From Norana najaformis (lineage: Eukaryota > Annelida > Clitellata > Crassiclitellata > Hormogastridae): a DNA stretch of 64,000 nt. A program made the position numbers and the translations under genes. Shown piece after piece: positions 33,701-45,322 of the stretch. Numbering within the stretch: position 1 is the first letter of the stretch; each line of letters opens with the position of its first letter. Under the pieces are notes generated by a model. The model ran no database searches. It had not been told where the DNA came from and was given only the letters and a program-made list of their open reading frames with translations. The DNA lies in NCBI GenBank assembly GCA_964023275.1, contig OZ029919.1, forward strand, positions 5,867,950 through 5,931,949, in the 5' to 3' direction.

Positions 33701-36683
33701 TGTTGGCATTAGATACTGGTGTTTTTAAATAGAGAAATACAGAAATAATATCAACTAGTTATAGTTCTAGTCATTATCCTGATTGACTAATTCTGTGAAC
33801 ATTGATTCCAGATAAGACAATCAAGCTTTGGAAGATCGCAGAACGTTGCAAACTGCCGTGCGGATATAATACATTGGAGGCCGATCGAACCACAAGACGT
33901 GATCCGAGCAGTATCACTTCAGTGGCTATTCCAACATACAGAAAGCCTCCTGCCCGTCTCGTTTTCTCGTCCTGTAGAAAGGTGTACCCTAATGCTCATA
34001 CGTACCACATCAACTCTATCTCAGTCAACAGCGACCAGGAGACTTACCTGTCGGCAGATGACCTACGCATCAACCTTTGGAACATTGATACCACAAATCA
34101 GAGTTTCAGTATCCTTTGTTGTCGGATGTATCACTAAAACAGTACAGTTCAAGGGAGTGAGAAATCTCTCATTTTTAAAAAATATACTTTCCAAGTATTA
34201 CTAAGACCGTAGAATTTCAGTGAGTGAGAAGTCTCTCATTAAAAAAAATATACTTTCCAAGTATAACTAAAACAGTACAGTTTAATTGAGTGAGAAATCT
34301 GTCTTATTTTTAAATGGATAGTCTACAATCCCTCTCTTATTTTATCGAAGACGAGCTTGTTTTGTTGTATTCTGTTTTGGTTGCTGTGAAGCTGTAAGTC
34401 CAATACCGATTAGTTGTACGCTAGGAAAATGTCAGGAAAACATCTTGGGAACCTGAGAATTGGCTGTTACTGTGTGATCTTTTGCTTCTGGTACTTTGAT
34501 ACGATTGATATTACCTTATCTGATACTCCTCTGATACTCTGATGTGCTCTGTGATCTGATATTTCTGGTACTTTGTGATCTGATAGAATATCAATAGTCT
34601 ACTGTCCATTACACTTGCGTGTTTTGAGTTGACCGTTTCTTATGATCCCTAACGCAGTCTCTTAGATATTGTTGACATAAAGCCGGCCAACATGGAAGAG
34701 TTAACAGAAGTAATAACCGCAGCTGAATTCCACCCGAGCGAATGCAGTGTTTTCGTATACAGTACGAGCAAAGGCTCTCTGCGTCTCTGTGACATGCGGT
34801 CACAGGCACTGTGTGACAGACATGTTAAGAGTAAGTACACGATATCACAAATGGGGCGTGCAACAGACTAGTGGTGTGTGAGGTCTGGGCTTCAAATGCC
34901 CACCAAGAAATGTATAAAGAATTTTGGTCCATTAGTGAATTGAGCAATAAAATGGGTACAGCAACTGTACATTGTCAGCGGAAATATCAGACAATGAGTG
35001 AGAGGACTGACCAGGTGCTAATTGTGTTGGATGTTTTTTAGTGGATAACTTGAAGAGGTCATGTATTATATTTCATATTAAATTATGTGTGTTTTTCGTA
35101 GATTACGAACAGCCTGAAGATACCAACTTTAAAAGCTTTTTCTCAGAGATCATCTTCAATGTTGGGATGACTGAGTTTGTGTTTGTTTTGAACAGATACC
35201 AAGAAGGAGTTGTGCTTTACTCTTTGTATTGTATTGCATTGCACTGTCTTAGATTATGAAGAACTTGAAGATCTCAAAGTTTAAAGCTTTTTTGCATTAA
35301 TTTTTTATTAAATTGTGTGTATCTGTCTTCGATTATTTAGAGCCTAAAGATCTGAACTTTAAAAACTTCCTGCATTATTTTTGTATTACATTGTGTGTGT
35401 ATTTGTATTAGATTATGAAGAGCCTGAAGATCCCAACTTTAAAAGCTTTTTCTCAGAGATCATCTCCAGTATTTCTGATTTCCGATTCAGCCACGATGGG
35501 CGGTACATGCTCACCCGCGACTACCTTATGCTCAAGGTCTGGGACATGAACATGGAGTCGCACCCAGTCGAATCCTACCCGGTGCATGAATACTTGAAAG
35601 GAAAACTGTGTACGCTCTATGAGAACGACAGCATTTTCGACAAGTTTGAATGTGCCTGGAGTGGCAGCGACAGGTCAGTCCGTTGTATGGAAGGAATGCT
35701 GTATTTAGTCTTGAATTTAACTATAGTGTTCAGATCTGCTCTATCGTCGGTGCAGTTACATCTGTTTGTCTAATATTTCAGTTTTTTGTTGAGTTAAACT
35801 GATCCAGCAAGCTGTTTATTGATGTCTGTGGATTACTTTTGTAAATTCCCTGCCCTGCAACTGCCTATGCCTCTGTTTCAAGTTTGACCTATTGCTTGTT
35901 AATCTCTATCGTTATTGAATTATTTTGACAAAAACCTTACACATAACAGAGAAAAATCAATGATGATTGTTTTACACTGAAACTTTGTTGCTGCTGGTGG
36001 GACTCTGGTCTCTTTAAGAATTATCTTTGTCACCTCTTCGACAATTATGAATTTACTCCATCTTGTGTTTCTGCATTGTTATCTTGTCTTCAGTGGTCCT
36101 CGATCCAAGGATTGGCTGCACCATGAACAATTTTATGCCATCTGCTTCTTTCCCTTGTATCTGGTTATAACTGGTCAAACAATAATTCAGTGCGTCGTTA
36201 GGAACAGATTGTTAGGAACAGATTGTACATTGTTTGGACTGATAAAATATAAAAACTAAATAGACATTATAAAGCCATGACAGTTATAGTGCTACTAATT
36301 TCTTCTTATAACAACAAGATAGAACAGAGTTTAGTGATTTGAGATGATACATGTTGGGCAAGGTAGGCAGATAGCGTAAAAACATGCTAATTTGCATTGA
36401 CAGACAGCTGCTGACGGGATCGTACAACAATTTCTTCCGAATAATCGATCGCGATTGTCAGCAGGATGTAACGCTGGAGGCGACTCGAGAAAACGTGAAA
36501 CCAAAACAAGTGCTTAAGCCGCGGAAGGTCTTCTGTGGCCCAGGGAAACGGAAAAAAGACGAGATATCTGTGGACTCGTTCGACTACAACAAGAAGGTCC
36601 TGCATGCGACTTGGCATCCAAGGGATGACGTCATCGCCATTGCGGCTACCAACAACCTCTACCTGTTCAATAGTAAAGATTAG
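30762..36683 (+). CDS. PPP2R2A: PP2A regulatory subunit B55 (PR55), WD40 protein, 448 aa
   Basis: Eight exons, 30762-30768, 31637-31705, 32498-32595, 33097-33265, 33812-34108, 34666-34830, 35412-35673 and 36404-36683 (stop TAG), give 449 codons with all phases consistent. The first coding exon is only 7 nt (ATGGCTG, donor GTGAGT) and exon 2 completes MAG, then [15 protein letters not shown]. Family landmarks in order: [90 protein letters not shown]-type [39 protein letters not shown] and [12 protein letters not shown]. The result is a seven-bladed propeller of the same length as human PPP2R2A (447 aa). Role: substrate-specifying B subunit of the PP2A holoenzyme (mitotic exit and many phosphoregulatory pathways). 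Invertebrates often have a single gene equivalent to the four vertebrate paralogues, so the symbol stands for the family. Confidence 0.95.
31290..31395 (+). repeat. Partial family R repeat in B55 intron 1
   Basis: AATGAATTTATTGGGTGAGA followed by TCCTTCACCAATGCAGCC and TTTGAATGGGTGCCACGTCA matches the family R core at 5230-5275 and 22850-22910. Confidence 0.6.
32040..32105 (+). repeat. Family D repeat in B55 intron 2
   Basis: GATCTAATCTGATGATTTCT then ATAATGCACAAGGCATCAAT matches the family D blocks at 55300-55360 and 2297-2400. Confidence 0.6.
33430..33651 (+). mobile_element. 3' part of a second MITE of the 14031-14518 type, in B55 intron 4
   Basis: Shared blocks in the same order: ATGCARTACAGAC, TTGTCTGCYRTCTGAC, GTTGRTGTTTAARGCAC, ACTAAATTTAGATGC-type, then the terminal CTAAATGGATGACCCC. 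The left terminus is not recognisable, so this copy is truncated or diverged. Confidence 0.6.
34134..34320 (+). repeat. 66-67 bp tandem repeat in B55 intron 5
   Basis: CTAAAACAGTACAGT-type unit starts lie at 34134, 34201 and 34267. Each unit holds GTGAGAAATCTCTCAT and AAAATATACTTTCCAAGTAT. It begins just downstream of the exon 5 donor. Confidence 0.8.
35085..35411 (+). repeat. Tandem copies of the exon 7 acceptor/exon start in B55 intron 6
   Basis: The real acceptor of exon 7 is TATTAG/ATTATGAAGAGCC at 35411/35412. Copies of the same intron-end plus exon-start segment begin at about 35101 (GTAG/ATTACGAACAGCC, preserving the exon as far as TTCTCAGAGATCATC), 35252 (TTAG/ATTATGAAGAAC) and 35331 (TTCG/ATTATTTAGAGCC). 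Spacings are about 151, 79 and 80 bp, so the unit is about 80 bp. Copies 1 and 2 keep an AG acceptor; copy 3 has lost it. Confidence 0.85.
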
Positions 36684-39302
36684 GCAGTTTCTGTGTGCTG
36701 TTGTGAGGTCTAGGTAGCGTCTGTTATCAATGCACAGTTGATTCCTGATTAAAGTATGCATTGCTTTGTAATGCTATCCGGAGATCAGCGTTTCCTATTT
36801 TGAACTAAAGTTGCTGTTTAAGTCGATCGTAAACTGGAATCACGAGCATGTGAAGGAAGCAACACTGATTCTGCTGTCGGTTGTCATGTGTCGGTCTAGG
36901 TGATTTGAGCTTTGAAATCAGTTTTTTTCTTTTCACCCAGTTTATGCTATCAGTTTTATAGAAGCGTAAAATGACAAACATTGCATGAGTGTTTTTCCAG
37001 TCTTTGAATTGTTAAACTCATGGGATAAAATACTGGACTTTATATATATATATATCTATATATGCGTATGTGGCGCTGCCTTCCATAGCACAGATTCTTT
37101 AAAAGCCAGTTTTTGGTTATTATCCATATTTAGTTATTTCTCTTGGATTCAGTGTGGATTGTGTGGATGGATGTTTTTGCTGTGATCAAATTCGGTGAGT
37201 CATGACTGCCAGATTTTCAAGAAGAAATCAAGTTGAAAAAACGGTATTGTCTGAGAAAATAGAGTGTCTTTTGAAAATCAATATTACAATAACGTGGCCA
37301 ATATTACAGTTTAATAGGTGTTCTGGTATTATTATTATTGCTAATTAATGATGAACTTTGCTTAAAGACTCTTTGCCAACCTTTGAATTGTTAAACTCGA
37401 GTGGGGCGAAACACAGTGGACATATATATAATTTCTATATTACAAATTAATAATGTCTATTTTTGCAAATTACTAGTATCTTGTAGTTAATGTTTTTAAG
37501 TGTTTTTTATTTTTCCTTGTGTTATTCTAAAAAAATTAGGCTTAAAAAGTACATGGGAAAATTCATGTGCATGTGTCCTCGATGATTCTTGTCTGATGGT
37601 GCACGTTGGTTAAGTGGTATTTTTCTCTTGATCACTGATACCTTCAAAGTTTAATGGGTCACTTATTCCAACTGTGTGATAACAGAATTCCAAAATTGTT
37701 TCGGTTTATTTCTATCCTACAACTTATGTCTTTTTATATTCTGAGATTTTTTTGATTTTATTGTATTCTATATTTGATTTTACTGCATCTGACAATTTGT
37801 ATATCCGTTAATGTGTCGGTTCAGTTTAAAAGAAATACAGGATTTGGTTAAATGCCTTACGAGATTCTGGTTGGTGTTATGTATATTTGTTTATTTTTGT
37901 TTTTCTAGAGCCAGTTACGTGGTTGCCTTGATTCGCTATGTCCCTGGAATTAGAATTAGGTCAGAATGCAAACGATTTGCTTTAATTGAAATTATGGAGT
38001 CCAGCCATAGCCTTCAAAGTGCGTGAAAGTGTGTTAAGTAGTTATTGTGCAAGGTAACGGTCCAGTCGTAAGAGTAGTTGAAGTAGGTGAGTAGGTTGTC
38101 TTTGTCGATTGTCTTGTCTTGTTTTTGCTGTTTGCTGAGCTGTTGAAGATAAATAATTTCCCGATGGTCTTCTTCTACTAATGTTCTAATCGTGTGCTTC
38201 ATCCTCATCATCTGCTTCATACCTCGTTTCACGATATCACTATGTGAGTGAATTTTAAGGTTGGTTTTGTATTTTGGCAGTGTTTGTCTAGAACTTACTC
38301 ATGAGACGGACAGAGAAACACAGTCAGTCAGACAGACAGAAAGAAACTGGATTTACTGTGCTGTGAGTTTTAAACGTGTTGAGCTTAGGATATGGCAGTC
38401 TGCTTGTGTTTTCTGTGTTTAAATGAAGTTTTTTATGCATTAACATGATTTGACAAGCAACTGCAAGGCAGTCAAAGATAGGTTCAGCAATTTGCCTTTT
38501 TATGAGACTTTTGTGTCAAATGGCAGTGCATGTGTGCTATGTTCTGGCAGCTTGTTGTTGCTGTGATCAAGTTATTGAAAATCCAGTTTGCAACGAAGCT
38601 TCAGTGTGAACAATCTCATCGTTTGTCCGTTTTTCTCCGTTATGTGTCAGATTTTTGTCAAAATAATTTAAAAGGAAAGCTAAAAAGAGATTAGCGTGCC
38701 ATAAGTCCAATCAGAGACACAGACAGTTGCAGGGCAGGGAATCAGTGGATGGAGGAAAAATAAAAAACCAATTGGAAAGATGAAACTAATTTTCTTGGCC
38801 GATGGGCAAATGCTGATTAACTCTAAAATATAAATGAATGTCCATATACATGCACAGATAACTCACTGTCTCTGTCACAGCTCCACAGTTGCATTGCGGG
38901 TGTTGCTGGAATGGAAGCCAGTGTGCACAAGTACTTGAAGTACTTAAAAGAGACTTTCAGAAGATGCTGAAATGTGCTTACATGCATTTGTTCAGCCTAG
39001 CATGAGAAAAGAAATGTAAAGTGTTTGGAGGAAATTCTTTCAGCTGTGTGTGCAAATTTATTTAGAGATAAGATGCAGAACTTCTGATTCCTTCTAATGT
39101 CCAGGATTGGGAAGTTTGGATATGTGTTTGTTATTAACGGACGGATGGTTTTTAAATTGATGTGGCCGTTTATAAACTGATGTGTTTGGAAAAGAAGTAA
39201 ATGTAGATGTGTAAGTTTGATTTTTGCTGAATTGGCTGGAGATTTTTGACTTAATTTATATCATGAGTAACAGTATTGATGCTTATGTTGAACATCAGCA
39301 TT
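36684..39302. other. B55 3' flank, no gene
   Basis: Presumed 3' UTR and intergenic DNA; an ATTAAA occurs at 36748-36753, about 65 nt past the stop. A ~75-bp segment near 36990-37045 (TTTGAATTGTTAAACTC to ATATATAT) is partly repeated near 37375-37440. No coding exon was recognised. Confidence 0.5.
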
Positions 39303-39310
39303 GAATAGAG

Positions 39311-39646
39311 CAGTGGTTCTCAAACTTTTTCGACTGGCACACTTGGCAATGCAAATTTCTGTTGCGGCACACCTGTGTTCTTAATGCTGGACTTTCGTGT
39401 AATTAACCGCAAATATATGGTAGGCCTATTGTACAGTTTACACTACATTGAATATATTCAAATTCTATTACAATATAGCCAATGTTACATAAATATTAGC
39501 TGACTAAAGTTTTTATACAAATATAATTGTATAAATAGGCAGAAATGTGCTGGTGGAGACATTTGTTACTATCAAAATTTTGTGGCACACCTCTAACTCT
39601 CTTGTGGCACATTGGTGTGCCGCGGCACACGGTTTGAGAAACTCTG
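39311..39646. mobile_element. hAT-type MITE, 336 bp, with 8-bp target-site duplication
   Basis: The left end CAGTGGTTCTCAAACTTTTT is mirrored by the right end, which reads CAGAGTTTCTCAAACCGTGT on the minus strand. The 8-mer GAATAGAG lies immediately outside both ends (39303-39310 and 39647-39654). CAG(N)GGTTCTCAAA termini with an 8-bp duplication are characteristic of hAT transposons. There is no transposase, so it is non-autonomous. The interior carries GGCACACCTGTG, GGCACACCTCT and GTGTGCCGCGGCACAC repeats. Confidence 0.9.
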
Positions 39647-39654
39647 GAATAGAG

Positions 39655-39860
39655 TACTGGAGTTTGAACAGTGTATTGGAGTTTGATTAAAGTGTTGGAG
39701 TTTGAGTGGAGCATCAGAGTTGCAGTAGAGTATTGGAGTTTGAGTGGAGTATTGAGGTTGGAGTAGAATATTGGAGTTTGAGTGGAGTATCGGAGTTGAG
39801 TGGAGCATCGGAGTTTGAGTGGAATATTGGAGTTGAGTGGATTATCGGATCTTGAGTAGG
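39655..39860 (+). repeat. ~20-bp minisatellite
   Basis: About ten imperfect copies of a unit like TATTGGAGTTTGAGTGGAG. Open frames through it (repeating LKLQYSTQTPI-like peptides on the minus strand) are a by-product. It starts right at the target-site duplication of the neighbouring hAT MITE. Confidence 0.85.
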
Positions 39861-40966
39861 AGAGATGTTGATTCATCTAAATGCTGTATCTAAGAAATTG
39901 TTAGGTTTGTTTTGAACATTAAGCTGAGAATTTTTTATCCTTGAAATGTCAGTTTTTGACTTTTCCTGACAAGAATGGGAATTCTTTTAAGTAGGCTGAT
40001 TCTGCATATCGGAACTATTTTACGCTTTTAATTGAATTTTAATGATGATTGTGGGTTGTTTATCCTGTGACTATATTTGCTAATAAAAGAATTAAGTGAA
40101 GTTTTCCATGATGGGAGAACTCAGATTTTATGCTAGTAGTTTTGTTGTTTTTCAGACCTCTGTTTTTCTTTAAATGTATTTCTGGAATGTTTTTGTTGGA
40201 GGATGTTGTTACATTCTCGTCAGAGCATCAAATCTTTATATTTGATAGGTTTTAGATTATGGTTTTGTGACTATGCCTCTCCTAGCAACTGTTACCAATG
40301 CTGCAACTGTCACTACTACTTCATGCTTACATCTGCGATTTGAAATTGTGATTAAAATGGTTGTCAGAGTTATTCTCTAGTGAAGTTTGGTTTTTTCCAT
40401 GCTCTGAATTTAATGCACCAAAACCTCATTATTACATGCGTAGTTATGTATTGTGAATTCGGAGATAGGGAACTTTGATCCAGAAATTCAACTTTAGAGC
40501 TTGGCTTTGTTATAACTACCTTGCGGTATGTGCTATTTGATCTTATTCAGATTCTCCACCCTCAGATAGGTTCAGAAGTCCATTGACGCCACTCCTTTTG
40601 GTGCTGAGCTTCTTCTTTCAGCCTGCTGTTTCAATCTGCCATCTTCCAGTCGGTCGAGCAGCATCCGTCTCTGTCCCCTTATTGTATTTGATATGGAAAT
40701 GAAAAGGAAGTTTTATGAACTTACAATTTATTTTTCTGCTGTGAGAATGCGATCTCTGAAATTAATTAATATTATTTATTATTATGATCATCTTCAGACT
40801 TAGTTTTTGTCTCTTAAGACTGTTGCATCAGAGCTTTTTGAATTTTTGTCTAATATCTTAAGATCTTGTCTTCTGCAACCTGTCTTCCAGTCTGTGCAGC
40901 TTCTTGAATCTTTTCTGGTTCTGTCCAAATGATTCTGGTTATGAATTATGGTTTAACTTGAAGTGA

Positions 40967-41033
40967 CCATCGACTGATGCCTTGTGTATTAAGATAATAG
41001 CACTTCAAACGTCATTAGATTAGATTAGGAGTT
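40967..41033 (-). repeat. Family D repeat
   Basis: On the minus strand it reads CTAATCTAATCTAATGACG, then AGTGCTATTATCTTAATACA, then CAAGGCATCAGTCGATGGTC, the canonical block order of the family. Confidence 0.7.
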
Positions 41034-42701
41034 CCCAAATTGTTGCACAAGTTCAGTGATTCACAGCCGGGCACAGCCACAAGTTTGACTGATATCTATT
41101 GACTCTGCCTTTCACTTTAACATCTGAGCTTCCAATCCTGAAATGTTGTGTTTTCGTCGATAGTTTTTGTTCAGCCACATAAAGGTTTTCATGTTGCAGG
41201 ATCGCTGTTATATTTTCTTTTCAGCCAACCGATCCATTGACACTAGAATCATACATCTGAGGACTGTTGTTTATAGAGTTTAATATGTAATAATAAGTAA
41301 TAAGGGATCGGTTACTTTACCTTACTTTACACACTTTGGCCCGTATGGAGTCTTGTAATTCTGATCATGCTTCAAATTTGACTACTGTGACCCAGTAGGC
41401 TTCTGGCCTGTTTGGGGTGGCATTCAGTGATGCTTGGTACAGAAGCCTTTGGATTGGATTGTATTCCTGGTATGTGAAGCTTCAGCATTAGGATAGGATT
41501 TACCATAATTTAGTTGGTGCCTTGTGTATCTAGTACTGGCAATGTAGAAATGTATTTAGCTAACTTGTCTGGAAAAAATCAGCTTTAAATCAGGCACCAG
41601 TATGCCTCATATGCTTTATTTTTATCATCTGATGTACATGTGATACCTCAGAACCATAACAATTAGAGGCGTTTTTTCTGGAATGGCTAGTCATAATGGA
41701 GGTCATGCAATGGTGCTGTGGAAAGCAATTACATTGAAGCACTGGATGAACACAGATGAGCACTGGTAGAGCAACGTAGTTTCCGTGCTATCTTCTGTTA
41801 TCTGGGCAAGGTGATGTCCAAGGCAGTTGACAAAAGGCAGCCCTTGGATTGTTAAACCAAGAGTTCTGCATTATTTTCATCATCATTATTCAGCCTATTT
41901 CTTGTGATTTTATTCATAAGGTCTCTTAAAATGTTACCATCTACTGCTGGTGCTTTGCCTGATAAATGTAAGTTAGAAATAAATCAGGTGCAAAACCAGT
42001 GTAGGTGCTGCATTACCCAACATTTAGATTGGCAGAGAAAAGATTAAGAAGTAGTAAAAATAAAGAAACAATAAGTAAAAACTAAGCAAATATAATTAAC
42101 TCACCAGTTGTTTGACTCTTTATCTATGATTTTATCTTTTTATCTACTGCTGTTGTGGCCATTAGTGATAGTTATGATGGCTAGTTTTCACCAGTAATAT
42201 TGTTACTGTTAATACTAACTACTTCCTATGATTTAACAGTGTAAGTACTCTTGAAGTTGATGAAGGAATCACATTTATTGCCAGGTTCTGCATTTTCAAT
42301 TTTGTCATGTTTAATTCGTAACCCTGTGAGCTCCAACATTGTCTTCTGTTGGTACTAGTTGCTAGTTAGATGGCCTATGCACTCCAGCACAGCTTGCTGT
42401 AAAGATGCACATCTTTGTTTTTTTAAATGAGGTTTTATGTGTGTTTTAAAAGTGCTAGATTTTGGTTGCATGTATTTAATTTCTGATTGCGATGCTGGTT
42501 GTGATATTTATTAGTGTTTTTGGCTTTTGATAAGTTTTGCTGTCATTGACGTGTGCTGCCGTATTTTTTACGAACACAACGATGTTTCGATAGTTTGCAC
42601 ATTTATTACCTCGGGGTATTACTTGTATGCAGGGTTTTGTTTAGGAGAGGAATTATACATAATCAGTCATGTAGACTGTTGTTCCAAGTTCAGAGGTTGT
42701 T

Positions 42702-42777
42702 AAGTCTTTGAAACAGTTGAACGATGCCGTTACTCAGCAAAGTCTTTGAAACAGTTGAGCGATGCCGTTACTCAGCA
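42702..42777 (+). repeat. 38-bp tandem duplication
   Basis: AAGTCTTTGAAACAGTTGA(A/G)C through CGTTACTCAGCA occurs twice, at 42702-42739 and 42740-42777, with a single base difference: a recent duplication. Confidence 0.92.
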
Positions 42778-44227
42778 AACCAATACTGTCAACAATCTAA
42801 GTGATTCTTGTGACTTTGTGTCTTTCGCTGATTACTGTAGTTGTGCTATTTTGCCATTTTATCGTATTTATGTAACGTTAACTGGACCTTGCATCTTGTT
42901 CCTCTCTGTGCTTCGACTTGACTAACCACTGTACTGGTTTCTAGCCGTCATCTACTCCCTGTTAAGTATCAGTTCCCAGACACATTTGCCAGGCTGTATG
43001 TAGGTTCATTAAATTTCAAATCTACTGTTCTGGCTTTGATTTTGGAACAACCTTTCCTGGTGCTATCAGAAATAAGATAACTGATGGCATCAACATGATT
43101 AGCTCGGAACCAATTCATAAATTTTGTAATTTTGCAGAAATTTACACAAGTATGTGTGTGTTCTGAAGGTGTATTTTAGTGTCTTGATTTACAGCATTGA
43201 TTTTTCTTTTACATAAAGTAACTGCTACTGGAAACCACACTTGTCATCTGAAGTGTGCAAGCAATGTTGTAGGAGCTCCAGCAGTTTCACGTATTGTAAG
43301 TTCCACATCCATGACTGGATCCTTGATAAAACCGAGCCAACATCTTGCTGAAATCTTGAGAGAAAAAATTGGTACTGGTTGTGAATAAACTCAACACCAG
43401 CCTTCAAAATTTAATTATTATTGCATTTACATAGCGAATCCTTGATGGAAATGCTTCCGAGGCACTCCCATCCCGGCAACACAAAACCGCATTCAGTCGT
43501 ATGGTTTTCAAGTACTGATTAAAGAGAGGCAGAGAAAAGTACTGGTACTTTGGAACAAGGAGTACAAAAGATGTTGCTTACGATGTTGATGTTAACTTTG
43601 TGTGTGTGTGTGTGTTTGTGGCTTGAGAATGGCTGACATCAGCACAAGGCATGCCACATTCTACTTGATTAGGTACAATTCTTTTACTCCCATTATTTAC
43701 TTTTGAATTCTGTGGTTTCCATCCATGCGGTTTTGTTTTCGTTTCTAACTTTCAGAATTGTATTGACGTTTTTACCGTATTCTACGTGTCAGATTGTAAT
43801 CAAACTACCAATAAACGAGCTTTTGTTGAGATTTTGTTTCTTTGACGTTGATTAGTGTCATGCATCAGCTATTTGGAATGCGCATTGATTCTGTGAAAGG
43901 TTTGTTGGATTCTAAGGATTGCTACATCGGCAACAGCAGCTTAAAATTTTTGTGTATAATTATGACTCCTTAATAATAATTATGCACAGTTCATCTTGAC
44001 AGTTGTGATTCTTGTGTGTGTATAGGCAAATTAAAAACAGTAAAATATAAAACTGTTTTGGCTTTTCTGATGGACATGTCCATGAGTTACTGGTAACCGT
44101 CAATTTGACACACAGCTTTATCATGGCATCTAGAAGATGAGCAGGCCAAACTGGAGACAGTCATGGGTACAAAGTGGTAGTGACCTCTTTCAGCCAGTCC
44201 TTGCCCTCGACATCTGTCATGGATGTG

Positions 44228-44425
44228 ACGTACTAGTGACTTCATTTTCTTACCCTCAGCATGTGGCCAGGTATCTCCTTTGCCATCAGACCTTCCCACG
44301 GATGTTATAAGGTTGGTGTACTCATTTGTAGCCAAATTCAGCAGGGGCGCTAGTCGAACAAATCTCTGTCCACTGGGTTGACAATTCGGCATGCTAACCA
44401 CTAGAATATCGCATGCACCACAGTA
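44228..44425 (-). repeat. tRNA-derived SINE, family A
   Basis: The tail is GTGACTTCATTTTCTTACCC. The minus-strand head reads TTCTAGTGGTTAGCATGCC (A-box region) and TTTGTTCGACTAGCGCCCC (B-box region). With 44637-44860 it forms two tandemly arranged, same-direction copies 400 bp apart. Confidence 0.75.
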
Positions 44426-44636
44426 CCTGAATGTCTTCAGAATAAAAATGACACCTTGGCAACCAAATTCATATGTGCCGAGGCACAGAAATGATCGCTG
44501 ATGAAATGATTGACGAGTCAAAAACCAAATCGCCTCATGGTAATACAACGGTTGTTAAAATGCCATTACATCAGTAACCTAAACAGATGAAGCAAGTTCA
44601 AGCAATCTCTTTTGTGACCTTTTAAAGTGTTAGCGA

Positions 44637-44860
44637 CTTCGTTTTTCTTAGCCTTGGCATATGAAGGCAGGTGGCCAGTCCTCAACCTCACCATCTGATC
44701 TTCCACTGACGGTGTACGGTCAGTGTACTCATTAAAGCCGAGTTGGCTAGGGGGTGCAAGAGGAGCCGGAATCTTGGAAACAAATTTCTTCCCAGGTGGG
44801 GGTTAGAACCCCAAACCTCTTGGTTGACAGCACACTCACCATTACAGCATCATGCACCTG
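44637..44860 (-). repeat. tRNA-derived SINE, family A
   Basis: The tail is GCGACTTCGTTTTTCTTAGCC-like. The minus-strand head carries GGTTCTAACCCCCACC as B box and GTAATGGTGAGTGTGCTGTC as A-box region. Same block order as the other copies. Confidence 0.72.
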
Positions 44861-45139
44861 CAAGATATGAACAAGCTCATAACGTCTGAAAGCAGGTAGG
44901 AAAGGCCAAAACATACGACTACAAATGAAATGTAAAGAGCACGATATACACAACCACAACGACAGAAGTAGCAAACAACTAAATTACGGGAAATTTATCA
45001 CCAAAATGTGAACTTAAGAGTGTTTAATAAAGGTTACAAATATGGGAACAAACAAGTTAAAGGTTCCTGGCTTTATCTGACTAATGAATCGCACTAGCAG
45101 AAGCATTTGTCAAAAGTAGTACAGTAAATGTGCTTAATA

Positions 45140-45145
45140 TTTATT
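45140..45145 (-). terminator. Candidate AATAAA poly(A) signal for EP400
   Basis: TTTATT on the plus strand (AATAAA on the minus) lies about 180 nt beyond the EP400 stop codon at 45323. A second TTTATTAAA is near 45020-45030. Use is unproven. Confidence 0.4.
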
Positions 45146-45322
45146 CGTAAGCGGCTTCAAATATGCTTGAATAAGTGTAGCTATATAGAAAGTCACATAC
45201 GATAAAGAACATCACAAAAACCTTTGAGACACGAAGAAACACGCGCACTTAATCACTCATGCTGGCGGTTTGAAGAAACAGCGAAAGTTTACAAAGTTTG
45301 ACGGTTTTCTACGAGCGCGCAC

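Larger units (their letters stand above)
39861..44227. other. Gene-free stretch between B55 and EP400
   Basis: No exon or RNA gene was identified. It contains family D copies in minus orientation near 40967-41033 and 41505-41535, and a 38-bp direct duplication (42702-42777). A short GTGT run lies near 43600. The rest looks like unique AT-rich DNA. Confidence 0.5.

Noticed and set aside
39496..39876. Minus-strand 126-codon open frame as a gene
   Set aside because: It lies across the hAT MITE end and a minisatellite; the peptide is repetitive with no start context or similarity.
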